Source: JABHGY01 sp964525185
GTDB lineage: Bacteria > Fidelibacterota > Marinisomatia > Marinisomatales > UBA1611
NCBI GenBank assembly: GCA_964525185.1
Contig: CAZGFQ010000010.1
Coordinates: 1-64,000, forward strand
Length of the DNA stretch: 64,000 bases
Direction of reading: 5' to 3'
The position numbers were made by a program, and so were the translations under genes. Positions 52,487 through 60,407 of this stretch are shown here, in pieces. Within the stretch, counting starts at the first letter, position 1; each line of letters opens with the position of its first letter. Below the pieces are notes generated by a model. That model was not told where the DNA came from. It worked only from the letters and a program-made list of their open reading frames with translations, and did no database searches.

Positions 52487-53269
52487 TTATCCTTCTCGCT
52501 TCCATTCTTTAGGAGGTATAAAGGAATTTAATTTTTCCCTTACAATAATAGGATGTTTCCTTTGGTGAATTAAACGAGCAGCTTCAACTAATAAAGCTTG
52601 TGCTGTTGTAGAAGCGATTTGTTTTTGGTTTAATTTTGCAGCCATAGGTAAGAAAAATAAATTTGCAAAAACAGCACCATAAAAAGTAGTAATCAACGCA
52701 GCTGACATACCGGGTCCAAGTGCATCAGCACCGCCTGAACCGCCAAATCCTGCTAACATAATAACTAAACCAATTAATGTTCCAATCATTCCCCATGCTG
52801 GAGCCATTTCGCCCATAGACTTAAACATATCAGCCTGTGTTTTTTCTCTCTGTTCGCGATATTCAATACGCGTTTCTAATATATCTGTTAATTCATCCAA
52901 AGAATACCCGTCTACAACCATTTGACAGCCGTCTTTAAAAAAGTAGTTTCGAATGGAGTCTAGGTTTTTTTCTAAATCTGCGGCACCTTTCCTGCCAACA
53001 TCAGCCACATTCACCGCATCGTCGACCAGCCCACCTAAAGGAGGGCCATCACCTTTCATAACAGCGCCGATTGCTGCACCTAGACCGATTACATCTTTTA
53101 AAGGAAATGCAACAGCTAATGATGCAATCATTCCTCCAAACACAATTGCAAAACTAGAGCCAGAGATAAATCCACCCATACTTGCGCCTGATGCGGAAGC
53201 GGCTAGATATATTCCAGCAAAAATTGACCCAATGCCTAAAAAAAGACCTATGAGAATTGCTAAATCCAT
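52487..53269 (-). CDS. motA: MotA-like stator channel protein
   Basis: 260 residues and four helices (about 1-20, 33-56, 155-175, 186-210), the MotA/PomA plan. The cytoplasmic loop has GRKGAADLEK with Arg93, Lys94 and Glu100, matching the charged pair that contacts FliG in MotA. APAWGMIGTLIGLVIML with Pro157 and GPGMSAALITTFYGAVFANL with FLP at Pro208 are the conserved proline segments. It is closer to PomA/MotA than to ExbB or ZorA. It lies downstream of the barrel/TPR gene with a three-base gap and is probably translationally coupled to it. Confidence 0.93.
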   Translation of the reverse strand: MDLAILIGLFLGIGSIFAGIYLAASASGASMGGFISGSSFAIVFGGMIASLAVAFPLKDVIGLGAAIGAVMKGDGPPLGGLVDDAVNVADVGRKGAADLEKNLDSIRNYFFKDGCQMVVDGYSLDELTDILETRIEYREQREKTQADMFKSMGEMAPAWGMIGTLIGLVIMLAGFGGSGGADALGPGMSAALITTFYGAVFANLFFLPMAAKLNQKQIASTTAQALLVEAARLIHQRKHPIIVREKLNSFIPPKEWKREG

Positions 53270-53272
53270 TAT

Positions 53273-54643
53273 TTATTCCTCCTCAAATATGCTGGTTGAT
53301 TTCAGCCTATTTTCATGTAACGCTTTTAAAATATTTCGAACATCATCATACTCTGGATCTAGTCTTAATGCAAGATTCCAATTAATTGTAGCACGCTGAA
53401 CGTCGCCTAATTTATAATAAATTGACCCTCGACGAGCATAAGCTAACGCCATATTCGGGTTTAACTCTAAGGCGAGGTCAATTTCTTTTAAGGCTTCTCT
53501 ATAATCTCCAGCATAAAAATATCTTAAAGACCTAGACAAATACCTCATTGCTTCATTCATATTATCTTCAGCAACATTTTGCTTTAAAGTAACAGATTTT
53601 AATGAATCATTTAAAAATTGAGACTGTTGCTCCATAGATGCTAATCGAATCATCATATTTCTCATTTCATTATTCATGAGAGACATTGAATCTCTTAAAG
53701 TTGTTACCATTAAATCTGCCAATGATAATGTTGTATCTAAATGCATAGGAATTGTTTCAAAGCCATTAGTCCCGTATCCCGGAAGTGGTTCTCCTGAAGG
53801 ACCGCGGCTGGGCACAGATGTTTTATCTACCCTTGGAACCACCATATCAAATCCAACAGTAAAACCTGGATGTCCTTTCCAATAGCGCGTTTTCCACTCT
53901 GGTAATTTATCTAAGTGGGTGAACCCTAGGTTCAGGCGGTAATCCGAGGTAAGGGGGATGCGGAGTCCCACATTGACACCCGTTCCGTCAAATTCACCCA
54001 CTATATCTAATCCACCCCAATTTGCTAAATAGGGTGTTTTGAATAAAAAGCCAAGAAATACACCTGATTTTGTAGAATTCGTTGTATCAATTGCTTCAAT
54101 TGTATCCATAGGAGCAAGACCGCCGGTCCCGAATCCCATGTATGTATTAAATTTATATTTACCTAGATCTTTTTCACTTCCCAATACCATAAATGCAGAT
54201 AATAATTCTGTATCAAGGCTTAACATTTTATCAGATGTCGGGTCTGTTTGAAAAACAACATCTTGAACCCCAACTGATAAAGATATATCATTATATGTAT
54301 ACACCTTTTTTTGGAAATGAAATCCAAATTCAACAGATGGCGTTGATAAAGATTCGCTCAATAGTGCAAGCGATGTTGTATCGCCACCCTGCACAGAAGA
54401 GAACCCAAAAGAAAATCCTCGGGCTAACTCCATATCGAAATACACCCCTTTGGATGTGTTCATTGGGTCGAAGTTGTGTAATTCTGTTCCAAATCCAGCT
54501 CTAAATAAATAAGGAGATTTTCCAACACTTGTTGTTGGAACTCGCATCATTAGGCCTGGGCGAGTATAAACAACGCGCGTTGAACTATATCCTATACTTA
54601 TAAACAATAGGAAAGCTAAGAATGGTGTATTTACTTTTTTCAT
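53273..54643 (-). CDS. Barrel-like exported protein with C-terminal TPRs, in motor operon
   Basis: 456 residues. Signal peptide MKKVNTPFLAFLLFISIGYS. Residues about 20-290 show short amphipathic, Gly/aromatic beta strands (LFRAGFGTELHNF, ARGFSFGFSSV, VEFGFHFQKKVYTYNDISLSVGVQD, YRLNLGFTHLDKL) like an outer-membrane porin fold. A helical linker (about 310-370) precedes two or three TPRs (YFYAGDYREALKEIDLALEL, ALAYARRGSIYYKLGDVQRATINWNLAL). The TPRs would face the periplasm. Three bases before motA, so it is likely part of the same machine, perhaps its outer-membrane partner. Not recognised as PorV or GldK. Confidence 0.65.
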   Translation of the reverse strand: MKKVNTPFLAFLLFISIGYSSTRVVYTRPGLMMRVPTTSVGKSPYLFRAGFGTELHNFDPMNTSKGVYFDMELARGFSFGFSSVQGGDTTSLALLSESLSTPSVEFGFHFQKKVYTYNDISLSVGVQDVVFQTDPTSDKMLSLDTELLSAFMVLGSEKDLGKYKFNTYMGFGTGGLAPMDTIEAIDTTNSTKSGVFLGFLFKTPYLANWGGLDIVGEFDGTGVNVGLRIPLTSDYRLNLGFTHLDKLPEWKTRYWKGHPGFTVGFDMVVPRVDKTSVPSRGPSGEPLPGYGTNGFETIPMHLDTTLSLADLMVTTLRDSMSLMNNEMRNMMIRLASMEQQSQFLNDSLKSVTLKQNVAEDNMNEAMRYLSRSLRYFYAGDYREALKEIDLALELNPNMALAYARRGSIYYKLGDVQRATINWNLALRLDPEYDDVRNILKALHENRLKSTSIFEEE

Positions 54644-54686
54644 TATATCAATATCTCTGCTTTTATTCGCTCAATTAGTGAGTTGA

Positions 54687-55895
54687 TTATTCGTATTCTT
54701 CCCAATCTATTACGTAAGAATACCCAATAAACGTACCAAATTCTGCTGGAACATAAAGTTCAAAATTTCCGACAGCGCCTGGAAGTAAACTCGCATCTGA
54801 CACAATACCACTTTCGAATGTGTTGTAGGATCCTTTAGCAAAAGTAGTAAGCGTTTTAGTTTCTCCGCTCCAATTTTTTCTAAATACAAAATCAATCTTT
54901 GTGAAGTCAGCCCTTCTACCGCCAATATTTTTTAATTCACCTGTAAAAATAATATTTCCGCGACTATCTTTCTTTTCGGTAATGTTACCTACTAGTACAC
55001 AGTTTGCCGAAAAATGTTTAGCGTTATTACGTGCGCTATTATTATTCGATGTATATCTTGGCTCAGCTAATTTTGGCATTGGAGGAGGTGTATAGCTATC
55101 TCGGATTTGTTCCGGAATATACTCTTGAGTGTCATCCGTAATTACATTATCAATAATCCGAATCACTTGGTCCCTTTCTATAATAAGGTAGCCAACCAAT
55201 GTTTCTACTTTTAAAGTTTTATCATCTTGGTAAATAATTTTACCAAAAACAGTACTTCCATTTTTTAAAATAATTTCTTTGGAATAAATCGTTAAAGGAT
55301 TAATCCACATTTTACTTAACGCTTTTAAATCATCTAACTCTTGACTTATGTATTTGAATTCGGCTGTAAGTTTTTTTATTTCAAAGTTTAATTCATTTAT
55401 AACAAAATCTCTATCAGATCCGCCAGTGGCAGTTGGAGATTTAATCTTTGTTGGAATTGCGTTTGCGTCTTGAATCAATCTTTTTTCAAGAGGGGATGAG
55501 CTGGACTGTCCGTTGGCAGCAATATCATTTGTCTGGATATCTACCGCTGGAGCATCAACAGAAATGGTTATATCAACTTCTTTCTTTTTGTCGCCTTCCG
55601 CTAATACAACAGATACTTGACCGCTTCCTTTTTCGTCATGAAACGCTTTTAAGGTGTATTCGCCGGGTTCGAGTTTTTTAAACGAATATTTTCCGCTTCC
55701 GCTCGTTTTTTCTTCTCCAACCTCTTCACCGCTCATATCCAAAAGTTGAATAATTGCTTTTTTCACTTTTTTATCATCAGCGTCTGTAACCTTCCCAGAA
55801 AGCTTGATTCCCTTCGAGAACGCAAGTGTCCCAGCGACAAAAAAGACGCAGATAGCGAATAAAATTCGCCTATTTAGACCATAATATGATTTCAT
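54687..55895 (-). CDS. Exported carboxypeptidase-regulatory-like protein, first gene of motor operon
   Basis: 402 residues from the ATG at 55895 (GAGGTAAA upstream; an ATG at 55937 lies closer to the promoter). The signal segment is RRILFAICVFFVAGTLAF. A carboxypeptidase-regulatory-like beta sandwich lies at about 30-110 (LSGKVTDADDKKVKKAIIQL, GKYSFKKLEPGEYTLKAF). A linker and short helix follow, then an SH3-like strand cluster about 215-260 (LKNGSTVFGKIIYQDDKTLKVETLVG). A C-terminal FxLYD-like sandwich (about 300-400) has NITEKKDSRGNIIFTGELKNIGG. All domains are extracytoplasmic binding modules; a structural or adaptor role in the motor is inferred from position. Confidence 0.65.
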   Translation of the reverse strand: MKSYYGLNRRILFAICVFFVAGTLAFSKGIKLSGKVTDADDKKVKKAIIQLLDMSGEEVGEEKTSGSGKYSFKKLEPGEYTLKAFHDEKGSGQVSVVLAEGDKKKEVDITISVDAPAVDIQTNDIAANGQSSSSPLEKRLIQDANAIPTKIKSPTATGGSDRDFVINELNFEIKKLTAEFKYISQELDDLKALSKMWINPLTIYSKEIILKNGSTVFGKIIYQDDKTLKVETLVGYLIIERDQVIRIIDNVITDDTQEYIPEQIRDSYTPPPMPKLAEPRYTSNNNSARNNAKHFSANCVLVGNITEKKDSRGNIIFTGELKNIGGRRADFTKIDFVFRKNWSGETKTLTTFAKGSYNTFESGIVSDASLLPGAVGNFELYVPAEFGTFIGYSYVIDWEEYE

Positions 55896-55949
55896 TGTTT
55901 TACCTCGGATTTGTAATACCTCAATGACTATCATCACTAAAGGCTCGAG

Positions 55950-55997
55950 ATTTTAGCTCGAAATACAAAATGTGTCAAGAACCAATTGAATTTGGTT
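55950..55997 (-). promoter_or_regulatory. Near-consensus promoter and operator-like palindrome of the motor operon
   Basis: On the minus strand, TTGACA (55973-55978) and TAAAAT (55950-55955) are spaced exactly 17 bases, a sigma-70-type promoter. Just upstream of the -35 is AACCAA-TTGAAT-TTGGTT (55980-55997), an inverted repeat that could bind a regulator. A direct repeat GCTCGA flanks the -10. This suggests vegetative transcription rather than a sigma-28 or sigma-54 flagellar promoter. Confidence 0.7.
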
Positions 55998-56029
55998 GAA
56001 ATACCTTTTTCACATAGAATTTTGAAAAT

Positions 56030-56599
56030 TTACTTCCAGAAATCGTCTAATTTCTTCTTCCTGTCGTTCTGTTTTTTTAATTCCAATTCTGCTTTTTCAA
56101 CAAGGTGGGGAGGTAATGTTTTTTTAGTTGCCAATAAAAAAGCCTCTAAAATTAAATCAAAATCTTTGTCTCCAATTTTATAATATGCCATCCCTGTCCA
56201 GTAGTGATGTTCTCCGTTTTTTGGCAGGAGTCTGTCGCACTTACCAAATAATTCAATCGCATCCCAAATTTTGTTTTTCTTCCCTGTTTTCATTAACAAT
56301 CTTCCTTGGGTGATCCATTGATAATATTGAGCCATTGTATCTTTAGGTGAAAAAGATAAAGATTCTTTAAAATGCTTATTGGCTGTTTTTAGGTCGTTAT
56401 CATACAAAGCTTTTAAGCCAACATTATTGTGTGCTTGTGTGAGCGCCCAGAGCAAGGGGCTATTCTTAGATCCATTTTCTAATAACGAATCTTGCATTGC
56501 AATCAGTTTTGTGGGGTCTTTGATTGCTAAAGATTTATAATTAATTCCCGCACACCCAAATAAAAACAGTGCTATAATAGTTGTAAAAAATATTTTCAT
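56030..56599 (-). CDS. TPR lipoprotein
   Basis: 189 residues from the ATG at 56599, whose lipoprotein signal (MKIFFTTIIALFLFGCAG, lipobox LFGC) fixes the start; the frame runs further upstream. The mature part has TPR-like helices (NNVGLKALYDNDLKTANKHFKES, MAQYYQWITQGRLLMKTG, HHYWTGMAYYKIGDKDFDLIL) and a basic, coiled C-terminus. It begins at the stop of the aromatic hydroxylase and ends 134 bases before the motor operon promoter. Probably an outer-membrane-tethered scaffold. Confidence 0.68.
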   Translation of the reverse strand: MKIFFTTIIALFLFGCAGINYKSLAIKDPTKLIAMQDSLLENGSKNSPLLWALTQAHNNVGLKALYDNDLKTANKHFKESLSFSPKDTMAQYYQWITQGRLLMKTGKKNKIWDAIELFGKCDRLLPKNGEHHYWTGMAYYKIGDKDFDLILEAFLLATKKTLPPHLVEKAELELKKQNDRKKKLDDFWK

Positions 56600-56600
56600 C

Positions 56601-57605
56601 TTATCCTTCAAATCTAAACAGATTTTTATTGTTTCTAAATTCTCTATAAATATCTTCCATAGAGCTTGCAACAAAATATCGATCCTGTATGGTGCTATAG
56701 TCAAATCTTGTCATAATAATTTCTTCTATGTCAAATGGTTTAAATTCAGAAAAACCTGACTCTCCCTTAGAACACGCAACCACGCTTTTAGTTTCATCTA
56801 GGCTTGATATAATTCCAGCTCCATAAATTTCATAATCCATATCATTTGCAACTCGACGAAAAACATCTGTTTCTCCGTTATTTTTTATTACACCAAATTC
56901 ATATGTCCACCATGCAAAATTCTGAAGACGTTTTAAGTTATGAGCTACAAGGTCGCTTCCTAACCCTGCTTCATCTTTTATTATTTCAAATCCCAATTCG
57001 CCCATTTCCGCCAAAAAGTCGGCATATTTTTTGTTCATAAGAAATGGTATATGCCCCTGAATATCATGAAAAACATCTGGTTCTGGAGTATATCCATCAT
57101 CATTTTGAATGGTAACGCCAGAATATTTTTCTTCGAATCTTGGCGAGTGGCGAACAATATCTGTTACGGGGAATTGCCTGTTTTTGTTCAACTGAAAGAA
57201 TAATTCTTCGTCCACAAACCCCGCTACAGGTGTTAATTGCCATCCGGTAGAATTTTCAATTAATGGAGATATGGCTTCAAATTCGGGAAACATATTGTTG
57301 GGAATTGGGAGTGATCTTATTCCTAATAAATATTCTCGAGATGCATACTGGTCTAATAAAAGTTCTAAATTTTGATATAGTTCAGCCCAAAGCTTATTCT
57401 CTAGGTTGGTTATTTCATTATATTTTTGCGGTTTTAAATATGAATCATTTTTAGTAAATATTTTTATACCACCTACTGCGTTTGGTATAATATTATGAAA
57501 CAGGTGGTCATATTTTATTGATTGTGATACCATGTCTATAATTCCTTTGATTGATGCAATTTTACCAGAGCCAAATATAAGTAATTGCTCTGTTTTTTCT
57601 TCCAT
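56601..57605 (-). CDS. phhA: Aromatic amino acid hydroxylase (phenylalanine 4-monooxygenase-like)
   Basis: 334 residues from ATG 57605, larger than the 260-300 of proteobacterial PhhA. GWQLTPVAGFVDEELFFQLN, GYTPEPDVFHDIQGHIPFL with iron ligands His180 and His185, and FAWWTYEFGVI with Glu236 form the pterin-dependent hydroxylase core. It would oxidise phenylalanine to tyrosine. A 100-residue N-terminal part without an obvious ACT domain precedes it. The proposed start overlaps the upstream Smr gene by 44 bases; an in-frame Met 69 bases later is the alternative. Confidence 0.82.
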   Translation of the reverse strand: MEEKTEQLLIFGSGKIASIKGIIDMVSQSIKYDHLFHNIIPNAVGGIKIFTKNDSYLKPQKYNEITNLENKLWAELYQNLELLLDQYASREYLLGIRSLPIPNNMFPEFEAISPLIENSTGWQLTPVAGFVDEELFFQLNKNRQFPVTDIVRHSPRFEEKYSGVTIQNDDGYTPEPDVFHDIQGHIPFLMNKKYADFLAEMGELGFEIIKDEAGLGSDLVAHNLKRLQNFAWWTYEFGVIKNNGETDVFRRVANDMDYEIYGAGIISSLDETKSVVACSKGESGFSEFKPFDIEEIIMTRFDYSTIQDRYFVASSMEDIYREFRNNKNLFRFEG

Positions 57606-57900
57606 AATCTACATCATGTGGTTGGTTGCATTCTTCACGCATATCTACAGCATCTGGATGAAACATATCATAATCTTCGCCTGGAATTACCGCTTTAAAT
57701 CGCCCTTCTTGTTCATTGCACCATTCACGAACCGCATCCCTCAGTTGACCTGTTCCGTGACCTGTAATAATTTTAATCGCACGAATATTTCCTCCAAAAG
57801 ATGCTTCACTTACTGCTGTTTCTAATAGTGACATTGCGTGGAATAAATTATTTGTTGTGTGTCCAATATCGACCACTTTCATTTTGGAGTTATATTTCAT
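57562..57900 (-). CDS. Small Smr-domain protein
   Basis: 112 residues. FHAMSLLETAVSEASFGGNIRAIKIITGHGTGQLRDAVREW is the Smr (small MutS-related) fold with a GHGTGQLR loop, the position of the H-G-x-G nuclease-type motif. The C-terminus YGRKNRAITYIWLW completes the domain. Stand-alone Smr proteins are nucleases that act on nicked DNA or on mRNA under stalled ribosomes. Its end overlaps the start of phhA and its start is eight bases from rimK's stop. Confidence 0.7.
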   Translation of the reverse strand: MKYNSKMKVVDIGHTTNNLFHAMSLLETAVSEASFGGNIRAIKIITGHGTGQLRDAVREWCNEQEGRFKAVIPGEDYDMFHPDAVDMREECNQPHDVDYGRKNRAITYIWLW

Positions 57901-57907
57901 TTGACAA

Positions 57908-58792
57908 TTAGACTTCTTTAGAAATTGCCTTTTCTGTAAACGACATTATTTCATCAGCTATATCTATCTTAGAACAACCTTCAATCCCTTGAAGCCCTGG
58001 AGATGAATTCACTTCTAATACTAATGGCCCTCTTTTGGATCTCATTAAATCAACACCTGCAACTGATAAACCTAAACAATGAGCGGCTTTGACTGCTGTT
58101 TTAATTTCTTCTTCGGTTAACTCAATTTGTTCTGTTCGTCCCCCGCGATGAACGTTTGATCTAAATTCTCCTTCGGGCGCAACCCGACGCATTGAAGCAA
58201 CAACTTTATTTCCTACAACAAATGCGCGAATATCGGTTCCGCTTGATTCTTTAATAAATTCTTGAACCAGAATATCTGCATCTAGTTGTCTGAAAGCGCT
58301 CATAACAGATTCAGCCGCTTTCCGTGTTTCAGCTAAAACAATGCCTTGCCCTTGGGTTCCTTGTAATAATTTCATTACTAATGGAGTGCTCCCAACTGTT
58401 TCAATGACGCCTTCAATATCTTTTGTGTGACTTGCATATCCTGTAACGGGCATTTGAATTCCTTCCATAGCCAGAATTTGCAATGATCTTAATTTATCTC
58501 TTGATCGAGAAATAGCATCCGAAGGGTTAATGCAATATGTATTCATTGTTTCAAATTGTCGCACAACGGCTGTTCCATAAAAAGTATGAGATGCGCCAAT
58601 TCTTGGAATAATAGCATCTACCTTGTCAAGGGATTCACCTCCATAATAAACAGCGGGTTTCTTAGATGTAATATTCATGTAACATCGTAAATAATCTACA
58701 ACCCTAATGTGGTGCCCGCGTGCTTCACCCGCTTCGCATAAGCGTTTTGTTGAGTATAAATTTTTATTTCTTGAAAGGATGAGTATATTCAT
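57908..58792 (-). CDS. rimK: RimK-type ATP-grasp ligase
   Basis: 294 residues (E. coli RimK 300). RVVDYLRCYMNI, IPRIGASHTFYGTAVVRQFE and SRDKLRSLQILAMEGIQMP form the N-terminal part. The ATP-grasp core includes PLVMKLLQGTQGQGIVLAET, VQEFIKESSGTDIRAFVVG, RVAPEGEFRSNVHRGG and VLEVNSSPGLQGIE. It adds glutamates to the C-terminus of ribosomal protein S6 in E. coli; substrate here is assumed. It overlaps the upstream rimB-like gene by four bases. Confidence 0.9.
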   Translation of the reverse strand: MNILILSRNKNLYSTKRLCEAGEARGHHIRVVDYLRCYMNITSKKPAVYYGGESLDKVDAIIPRIGASHTFYGTAVVRQFETMNTYCINPSDAISRSRDKLRSLQILAMEGIQMPVTGYASHTKDIEGVIETVGSTPLVMKLLQGTQGQGIVLAETRKAAESVMSAFRQLDADILVQEFIKESSGTDIRAFVVGNKVVASMRRVAPEGEFRSNVHRGGRTEQIELTEEEIKTAVKAAHCLGLSVAGVDLMRSKRGPLVLEVNSSPGLQGIEGCSKIDIADEIMSFTEKAISKEV

Positions 58793-59259
58793 TTTTTACT
58801 TTTTTTTATTTTACCTTTTAAAAAGGATTTGTGTGGATGAACAATATGCTTTTTCTTTAAGCTATTTCGACCAATTAACATTGGATGCGACATGCCCGAT
58901 CTTCTCGCCAATGTAATTTCGGTATTCCATATATCTTTCCCTAATTTGATTTTCATTAGAATAACGGGCCTCTCTTCAGTAGAACCAAAAGAATTTTTTA
59001 CCGTTTTAAAACCAACAATAGGTGCATCAATATAATGAAATATTTTAGATTGATATACGCGAAACTTGATACGCTTTTCGTTATTTTTTTCATATGGGAA
59101 TAGGTGTGTTGCATGAAGAGCTGATGACCTTGCACCAGTATCAATTTTTGCTTTAAGGGAAAAATCATCGTATTCAGGAAAGACAATCCATTCGCGCCAC
59201 CCCAAGATATTCGATTTTTCCACATAGCCTTTTGGTGATATTTTTTGTTTTTTTGCCAT
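58789..59259 (-). CDS. RimB-like retropepsin-type aspartic protease
   Basis: 156 residues. GWREWIVFPEYDDFSLKAKIDTGARSSALHA has the DTGA catalytic motif of the RimB/RloA2 (formerly ATP-dependent zinc protease) family. RPVILMKIKLGKDIWNTEITLARRSGMSHPMLIGRN continues the aspartic-protease-like fold. RimB trims the poly-Glu tail that RimK puts on ribosomal protein S6. The four-base overlap with rimK makes that pairing very likely. A basic C-terminal tail (KSFLKGKIKKSKK) may bind rRNA. Confidence 0.85.
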   Translation of the reverse strand: MAKKQKISPKGYVEKSNILGWREWIVFPEYDDFSLKAKIDTGARSSALHATHLFPYEKNNEKRIKFRVYQSKIFHYIDAPIVGFKTVKNSFGSTEERPVILMKIKLGKDIWNTEITLARRSGMSHPMLIGRNSLKKKHIVHPHKSFLKGKIKKSKK

Positions 59260-59366
59260 AATTCGGCGGGAATATTACATGAATTAACTTCGTTTTCCTG
59301 TTGAAAATATTAACCCTTTTAATTCTGTTAAATGTATTTTTTCATATCAAATAAACGGAAAGAATT

Positions 59367-60323
59367 ATGAATAAAATTGTTTTAGGTCGTTCGGGTGTAG
59401 AAGTGCCCACTATAAGTTTGGGAACTTGGTCTTATGGTGGGGTAAGCTCACAGTCAAACATGGCTGTTGGCTGGAGCGGACAATCGGATCAAGATTCTAT
59501 AGATGCTTTAAAATCAGCCTATTCAAATGGGATTACTCATTGGGACACAGCTGATGTTTATGGCGACGGTAGATCCGAAACAATTATTGGATCCATGTGG
59601 GACACTCTTCCGCGAAATGATGTTTTTCTCGCAACTAAGGTTGGGTGGGATAGAGGACCACATAAAATGTTTTATCACCCAGACCATATGAAAAAAAATA
59701 TGGAACGTTCTTTGAAAAACCTTAAAACAGATTGTGTTGATTTAATGTATCTCCATCATTGCAATTTTGGTGATCGTGAAGAAATGTTTGATGATGCGCT
59801 TGATATTGTAAAGCGATTTCAAGAAGAAGGTAAAACAAAATTTATCGGGTTGTCCGATTGGTTTTCTCCTAAAATAATGACATTTATAGACAGAGTAAAC
59901 CCTGATGTGGTTCAACCTTACCGGAATGTTATGGATGATACGTATGAATCCAGTGGCCTGAAAAATTGGATAGAAACTCATAACATTGGCATTTGTTTTT
60001 TTTCTCCAATCAAGCATGGACTATTAACCGGTAAATATGATCAACCTCCCACGTTTGATAAAGGAGACTTTAGAACAAGTATTCCAGATTTTCAAAATGC
60101 TGATGTTATTGCTAAAATGAAGGAAAACCGTTCGTTGTTGGAAGAGCGATTTGCAAATCACGCAAACCCTTTAATGCATGGATTGGTAGATGCGCTTCTT
60201 CCTGATGCGCCAACTGGGTGTGTTCTACTAGGACAAAGAAACGTAAAGCAAGTTGAAGCAGCAGCTTTATTGGGTGATACTTTAACTAAAGAAGATGCAG
60301 ATTGGGTCAAAAATCTGTATTAA
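59367..60323 (+). CDS. Aldo/keto reductase
   Basis: 318 residues, TIM-barrel aldo/keto reductase of the general YhdN/Tas class. The tetrad is in HWDTADVYGDGRSETIIG (Asp, Tyr), VFLATKVGW (Lys) and DLMYLHHCN (His). KFIGLSDW and late CVLLGQRNVKQVEAA bind NADPH. Substrate unknown. It is divergent from the rimB operon. Confidence 0.88.
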   Translation: MNKIVLGRSGVEVPTISLGTWSYGGVSSQSNMAVGWSGQSDQDSIDALKSAYSNGITHWDTADVYGDGRSETIIGSMWDTLPRNDVFLATKVGWDRGPHKMFYHPDHMKKNMERSLKNLKTDCVDLMYLHHCNFGDREEMFDDALDIVKRFQEEGKTKFIGLSDWFSPKIMTFIDRVNPDVVQPYRNVMDDTYESSGLKNWIETHNIGICFFSPIKHGLLTGKYDQPPTFDKGDFRTSIPDFQNADVIAKMKENRSLLEERFANHANPLMHGLVDALLPDAPTGCVLLGQRNVKQVEAAALLGDTLTKEDADWVKNLY

Positions 60324-60407
60324 TTTTTTTGTTTTAATCCGTGATGAGAGAAATATTATTAGTCTTCGTCGAGCTCAGGCTGACACTGAACGGAATTTAG
60401 ATTGGGT

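Noticed and set aside
51642..53269. MotA/MotB as part of a Zorya anti-phage system (ZorA/ZorB)
   Set aside because: The neighbours are FliF- and FliG-like, MotA has the standard PomA-type length and charged loop without a long ZorA tail, and no ZorC, ZorD or ZorE-like helicase or nuclease is adjacent.
51642..53269. MotA/MotB as the GldL/GldM type IX secretion motor
   Set aside because: MotA has four helices with the RK...LE loop and MotB has a classical OmpA peptidoglycan-binding domain, unlike GldL/GldM; no GldK, GldN or SprA is nearby.
57532..57825. Plus-strand ORF across the Smr/phhA overlap
   Set aside because: It is antisense to two genes with recognisable domains and has no family features of its own.
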